From: Methylocystis sp.
Lineage (GTDB): Bacteria; Pseudomonadota; Alphaproteobacteria; Rhizobiales; Beijerinckiaceae
Reading direction: 5' to 3'
Assembly (NCBI RefSeq): GCF_021731785.1
Contig: NZ_JAKFWS010000041.1
Span: 62,001-126,000, forward strand
Length of the DNA: 64,000 nucleotides
How positions within the stretch are numbered: the stretch's first letter is position 1; each line of letters opens with the position of its first letter. The translations under genes and the position numbers were made by a program. Shown one piece after another: positions 61,134 to 64,000 of this stretch. The notes beneath the pieces were generated by a model. That model did not search any database. It had not been told where the DNA came from and was given only the letters and a program-made list of their open reading frames with translations.

Positions 61134-64000
61134 TGCTGCGGCTCTTTCGCTTCATCGACGTTGAAGACGCGCGCTTCATAGGTGACGCGCGGTTTGGTGT
61201 TCTGATCGGCGAGCAACGTATAGGACAGCGGCCCGGCGCGGCGCGCCGCGACCTCGCTCGCCTTGGCCGCGAGATCGCCGAAGGTGAAGGCCCGAGTCGG
61301 ACAGGCGGCCTCGCAAGCGGTCGTCACCGCTGACGCTTTTTCTCCGTCGCGGTCGGCGACGATGCGCGCGGCGGCGATGCGCTGCAGACAGAAGGTGCAT
61401 TTCTCCATGACGCCGCGCGCACGCACGGTGACCTCGGGATTGCGCGACTCGATTGCGCGGCGCTCTTCGCCCGCGAAATCGAAATAGTTGAAACGCCGAA
61501 CCTTATAAGGGCAATTGTTGGAGCAGAAGCGCGTGCCGATACAGCGATTGTAGACCATTACGTTGAGCCCTTCGGCGTCATGCATCGTCGCGCCGACCGG
61601 GCAGACGGTCTCGCACGGCGCTTCCTCGCAATGCATGCAGAGAACGGGCTGGAAATTCGTTTTCGGCGACTCCGGCGGACCCTCGTAATAGCGATCGATG
61701 CGCAGCCAGTGCATCTCGCGCTCGCGCAGAACCTCGGCCTTGCCGACGACCGGAATATTGTTTTCCGCCTGACAGGCGACGACGCAGGCGCCGCAGCCGA
61801 TACAGGCGTTGAGATCGATGCTCATGCCCCAGGCCGCCGGACCTTCCGGCTTCCATTCATAGAAGGTCGGCTGCGGTTCTTCGTTTCGTCGAGCGAAATT
61901 GGGATCGTTGAGGAATTGCGCAATCGTGCCGTTGCGCGCATAGACGCCCCACCCATCGGACATGGTTGCGCGATGCTGGGCGCTTGCCAACTCTTCCTTG
62001 GCACCGGTTTTCTGAATGTCCGGCGCGCCGCAGGAACGCCCCGTCAGCTTGAAGAAATCGACGCCGACATTCTGCCCGACGGGGCCTGCGTGACGCCTGC
62101 CGAAGCCCAGAAGCGCGACGACGCAATCGTCCGACTGACCCGGCGCGACGACGATCGGGGTTGTCATATGCAAGCCGTCGATGGCGATGCGCACGACATC
62201 GCCGCTCTCAAGCGACATCTCGCTGGCGCGCCGCGGCGAGATCTGGAGCGGATTGCCCCAGCTGATTCTCGTCAGCGGTCGCGGCAACTCCTGGAGCCAG
62301 GCGTTGTCGGCATAGCGCCCGTCGACAAGATAAGGGTCGGGGCGAAACAACAAGACGACCCCCGCCTTCGGCGGCTCGGGCAATTGTACGCGCGCTGCGG
62401 CGTTGGACAGCGCACGATTGCTGACTGAGCTGGCGCTGTTGGGAATGACGCCCTTGGCAAGAGCGTCGGTCCAGGCGTCCGCCGCGCCGAGTTTGTCCTT
62501 CCAGGTCTGTCGCACCAGATCGAGCGACTTCGGCGGATCGGGCCGCAGCAGCAAACCCACCAATTCATGCGGTTCGACGCCCTTGTATAAGGGAAGGGCC
62601 TGCGGCTGCATCACGCTTGCCGTTCCGTCGAAGGCGCGCGCGTCGCTCCAGCCCTCCCAAGGATGAATCATCGGAACCGCCCAGAGCGACGCTTCGGTCG
62701 TTTCGTTTGGCGTTGGGCTCAGACAGAGGCTGAATTCCAGCTGCGCGAGCGCTTCCGCGAAATCGAGGACGCCGGGCGCGGCGTAGGCGGGATTGCTGTC
62801 GATGATTAGAAGCGAGCTGACGCGACCGGCGCGCATGTCGGCGACCAGGGCGGCGAGCGAGAGCGCATCGTCGGACGAGACATGCGCAGGATCGTCGACA
62901 AGCGCATAGACGGCGCCGCGACCGCCGAGCGCCTCGTTCATCGCAAAGACGAGCGCATGCGCTTCCGGCGGATGATCGGGTCCGAGGTGAATGAATGAAC
63001 GACCGCGATTGGATTTGAGATCCGATACGATCCCGCCGAGCCACGGCGGAGCTTCCGCCGGCGGCGCCCCGAGCAGCGCCGAGGCGAGAGCCTGCAGAAC
63101 CCGGTGGATTTCTCGCGGCCCCGCGATGAAGCGCTCATCGGCGACGGCGCCGGTGAGCGACGGCGCTGCTTCGATCGCGTAAAGGCGATTCATTTTCGCG
63201 CGCGTCGGATTACGCCGGGCCGCGAATTCGCGCGCGAAGAACAAATGACCGGGCGCGGCGCTCAAGAGATCGCTGTCGATGGCGAGAATGACGTCGGCGT
63301 TTTGAATTTGCGGCTTCATTTCGAGGCGCGCGCCGTACGCCAGCAGGACGCCCTTTCTGACGTTCTCGCGTCCGATCGGTTCCCAATGCAGCCAGCCAAT
63401 CTGCGGATAGGTCTTGCGAAGCGCATCAAGCTGCGCGGCAAGCGTCGGCGACGTCGAAGCGCCCGTTAAAATGACGAAGCCCGCGCCGCGGGTCGACGCC
63501 AGTCGGGCGCGTTGCTCGGCGAGCGCCTGTTCCAGCGCGGACCGGCTTCGCGGCAGTTTGGCGCGCGTTACCCCCCAGGATCGCGAAGGGTCGTAAAAAT
63601 TCAGCAGTTCGGCCTGCGCCATGGGGCTCGTCGCCCCAAGGCTCGCGGGCTGAAAAGGATTGCCTTCGACCTTGATCGGCCGTCCCATGAAGTGCTTGAC
63701 GACGGTTCCTTCGGCGTAGCCGCCTTCGACATGCGCGCTGCTGTAGTAATCGGGCATGCCTGGGACGATGCCGGGCGGCGGTCGGACGGCAGGGATAAGA
63801 TGTCCTTCCGGCGCGCCGTCGCACCCGCCGAGGCCTGCGCCTGCGAGCGCCAGCGCCGCGGCCATCAGACTTAGCGCCTGACGACGATCGCGCGGCGCCG
63901 CAAGCGCGGCGGCGAGTCCTGGAAATTCCTGCTCGACGCGCAACAAAAATTGCGAATCCTGCGCCAATTCCTCCAGACTGCGCCATTGCGCCTTCACCTG
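61130..64000 (-). CDS. actB: Alternative complex III iron-sulfur/molybdopterin-like subunit ActB (5' end outside window)
   Basis: At least 956 residues; the frame is open to the edge, and the N-terminus QWRSLEELAQDSQFLLRVEQ is the usual early ActB sequence, so only a few codons are missing. A molybdopterin oxidoreductase-like domain without recognisable cofactor ligands (about 60-680) is followed by an iron-sulfur domain with CIGCGACVVACQAENNIPVV, CMHCEEAPCETVCPVG, CIGTRFCSNNCPY and CTFCLQR...CEAACPTRAF: four clusters. It relays electrons on the periplasmic side. actA should lie just upstream, outside the window. Confidence 0.95.
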   Translation of the reverse strand, partial: QVKAQWRSLEELAQDSQFLLRVEQEFPGLAAALAAPRDRRQALSLMAAALALAGAGLGGCDGAPEGHLIPAVRPPPGIVPGMPDYYSSAHVEGGYAEGTVVKHFMGRPIKVEGNPFQPASLGATSPMAQAELLNFYDPSRSWGVTRAKLPRSRSALEQALAEQRARLASTRGAGFVILTGASTSPTLAAQLDALRKTYPQIGWLHWEPIGRENVRKGVLLAYGARLEMKPQIQNADVILAIDSDLLSAAPGHLFFAREFAARRNPTRAKMNRLYAIEAAPSLTGAVADERFIAGPREIHRVLQALASALLGAPPAEAPPWLGGIVSDLKSNRGRSFIHLGPDHPPEAHALVFAMNEALGGRGAVYALVDDPAHVSSDDALSLAALVADMRAGRVSSLLIIDSNPAYAAPGVLDFAEALAQLEFSLCLSPTPNETTEASLWAVPMIHPWEGWSDARAFDGTASVMQPQALPLYKGVEPHELVGLLLRPDPPKSLDLVRQTWKDKLGAADAWTDALAKGVIPNSASSVSNRALSNAAARVQLPEPPKAGVVLLFRPDPYLVDGRYADNAWLQELPRPLTRISWGNPLQISPRRASEMSLESGDVVRIAIDGLHMTTPIVVAPGQSDDCVVALLGFGRRHAGPVGQNVGVDFFKLTGRSCGAPDIQKTGAKEELASAQHRATMSDGWGVYARNGTIAQFLNDPNFARRNEEPQPTFYEWKPEGPAAWGMSIDLNACIGCGACVVACQAENNIPVVGKAEVLREREMHWLRIDRYYEGPPESPKTNFQPVLCMHCEEAPCETVCPVGATMHDAEGLNVMVYNRCIGTRFCSNNCPYKVRRFNYFDFAGEERRAIESRNPEVTVRARGVMEKCTFCLQRIAAARIVADRDGEKASAVTTACEAACPTRAFTFGDLAAKASEVAARRAGPLSYTLLADQNTKPRVTYEARVFNVDEAKEPQQ

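Noticed and set aside
61130..64000. Catalytic molybdoenzyme
   Set aside because: Context with actCDEF and the ActB domain order show an ACIII subunit whose Mo-binding residues are not recognisable.
1..64000. CRISPR arrays, rRNA genes, complete tRNA genes, insertion sequences
   Set aside because: Looked for and not seen; only two partial tRNA genes were found. A tool-based scan would be more sensitive.

Overview
The window looks like part of the chromosome of a nitrogen-fixing alphaproteobacterial (type II) methanotroph of the Methylocystis/Methylosinus or Beijerinckiaceae kind. The reasons are a complete mxa methanol dehydrogenase locus with a calcium-type MxaF, a pqqA gene, an alphaproteobacterial NifA with its cysteine motif, Usg, NepR-like proteins and high GC content. 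The genus is an inference.

Layout. (1) 1-12.36 kb is a lower-GC accessory island: a type I restriction-modification system (hsdR partial, hsdM, hsdS), a Gabija-like pair (class 2 OLD nuclease plus UvrD-like helicase), a large membrane patatin-like protein and debris. It contains a tRNA-Thr(GGU) 3' fragment on the minus strand and ends at a tRNA-Phe(GAA) 3' fragment, which is the expected scar of a tRNA-targeted integrative element. (2) 12.7-14.1 kb holds a PAS/pseudo-receiver protein and the broken C-terminal end of a coxB gene. (3) 14.4-20.3 kb, minus strand, is a compact RiPP locus of the TOMM (azole peptide) type: a precursor whose last 27 residues are only Gly, Cys and Arg (10 Cys, each preceded by Gly), a fused E1-like/YcaO cyclodehydratase, a SagB-type dehydrogenase and a Tat-exported amidase. 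This is the best candidate for an undescribed system. (4) 20.6-27.2 kb holds housekeeping and envelope genes: L,D-transpeptidase, old yellow enzyme, FAD oxidoreductase, DUF3617, pentapeptide protein, diheme cytochrome c and a trypsin-like protease.

(5) 27.5-40.3 kb is the methanol oxidation locus mxaFJGIRSACKLD, then a lipoprotein, a divergent NarL-type response regulator/histidine kinase pair and pqqA. Two strong hairpins (after mxaF and after mxaI) divide it into segments. (6) 40.7-45.1 kb: usg, a small membrane protein, nifA, a molybdopterin-binding (Mop) protein, a truncated hemoglobin and a degenerate receiver. (7) 45.5-51.5 kb is an iron acquisition block: TonB-dependent receptor, two PKHD-type dioxygenases, exbB, exbD and tonB. 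(8) 51.7-52.8 kb is a small general-stress cluster: two convergent NepR-like proteins, a small basic protein and csbD, with EcfG-type promoter sequences.

(9) 53.0-64.0 kb, minus strand, is a respiratory operon coupling alternative complex III (actBCDEF; actB runs off the window) to a Sco protein and an A2-type caa3 oxidase (coxBACD). Most genes overlap by four bases. Together with the mxa locus it gives a plausible route from methanol and quinol to oxygen: MxaFI passes electrons to cytochrome cL and on to an oxidase, while ACIII feeds quinol electrons to the caa3 oxidase.

All assignments come from reading motifs, gene order and translated sequence. No database search was run.
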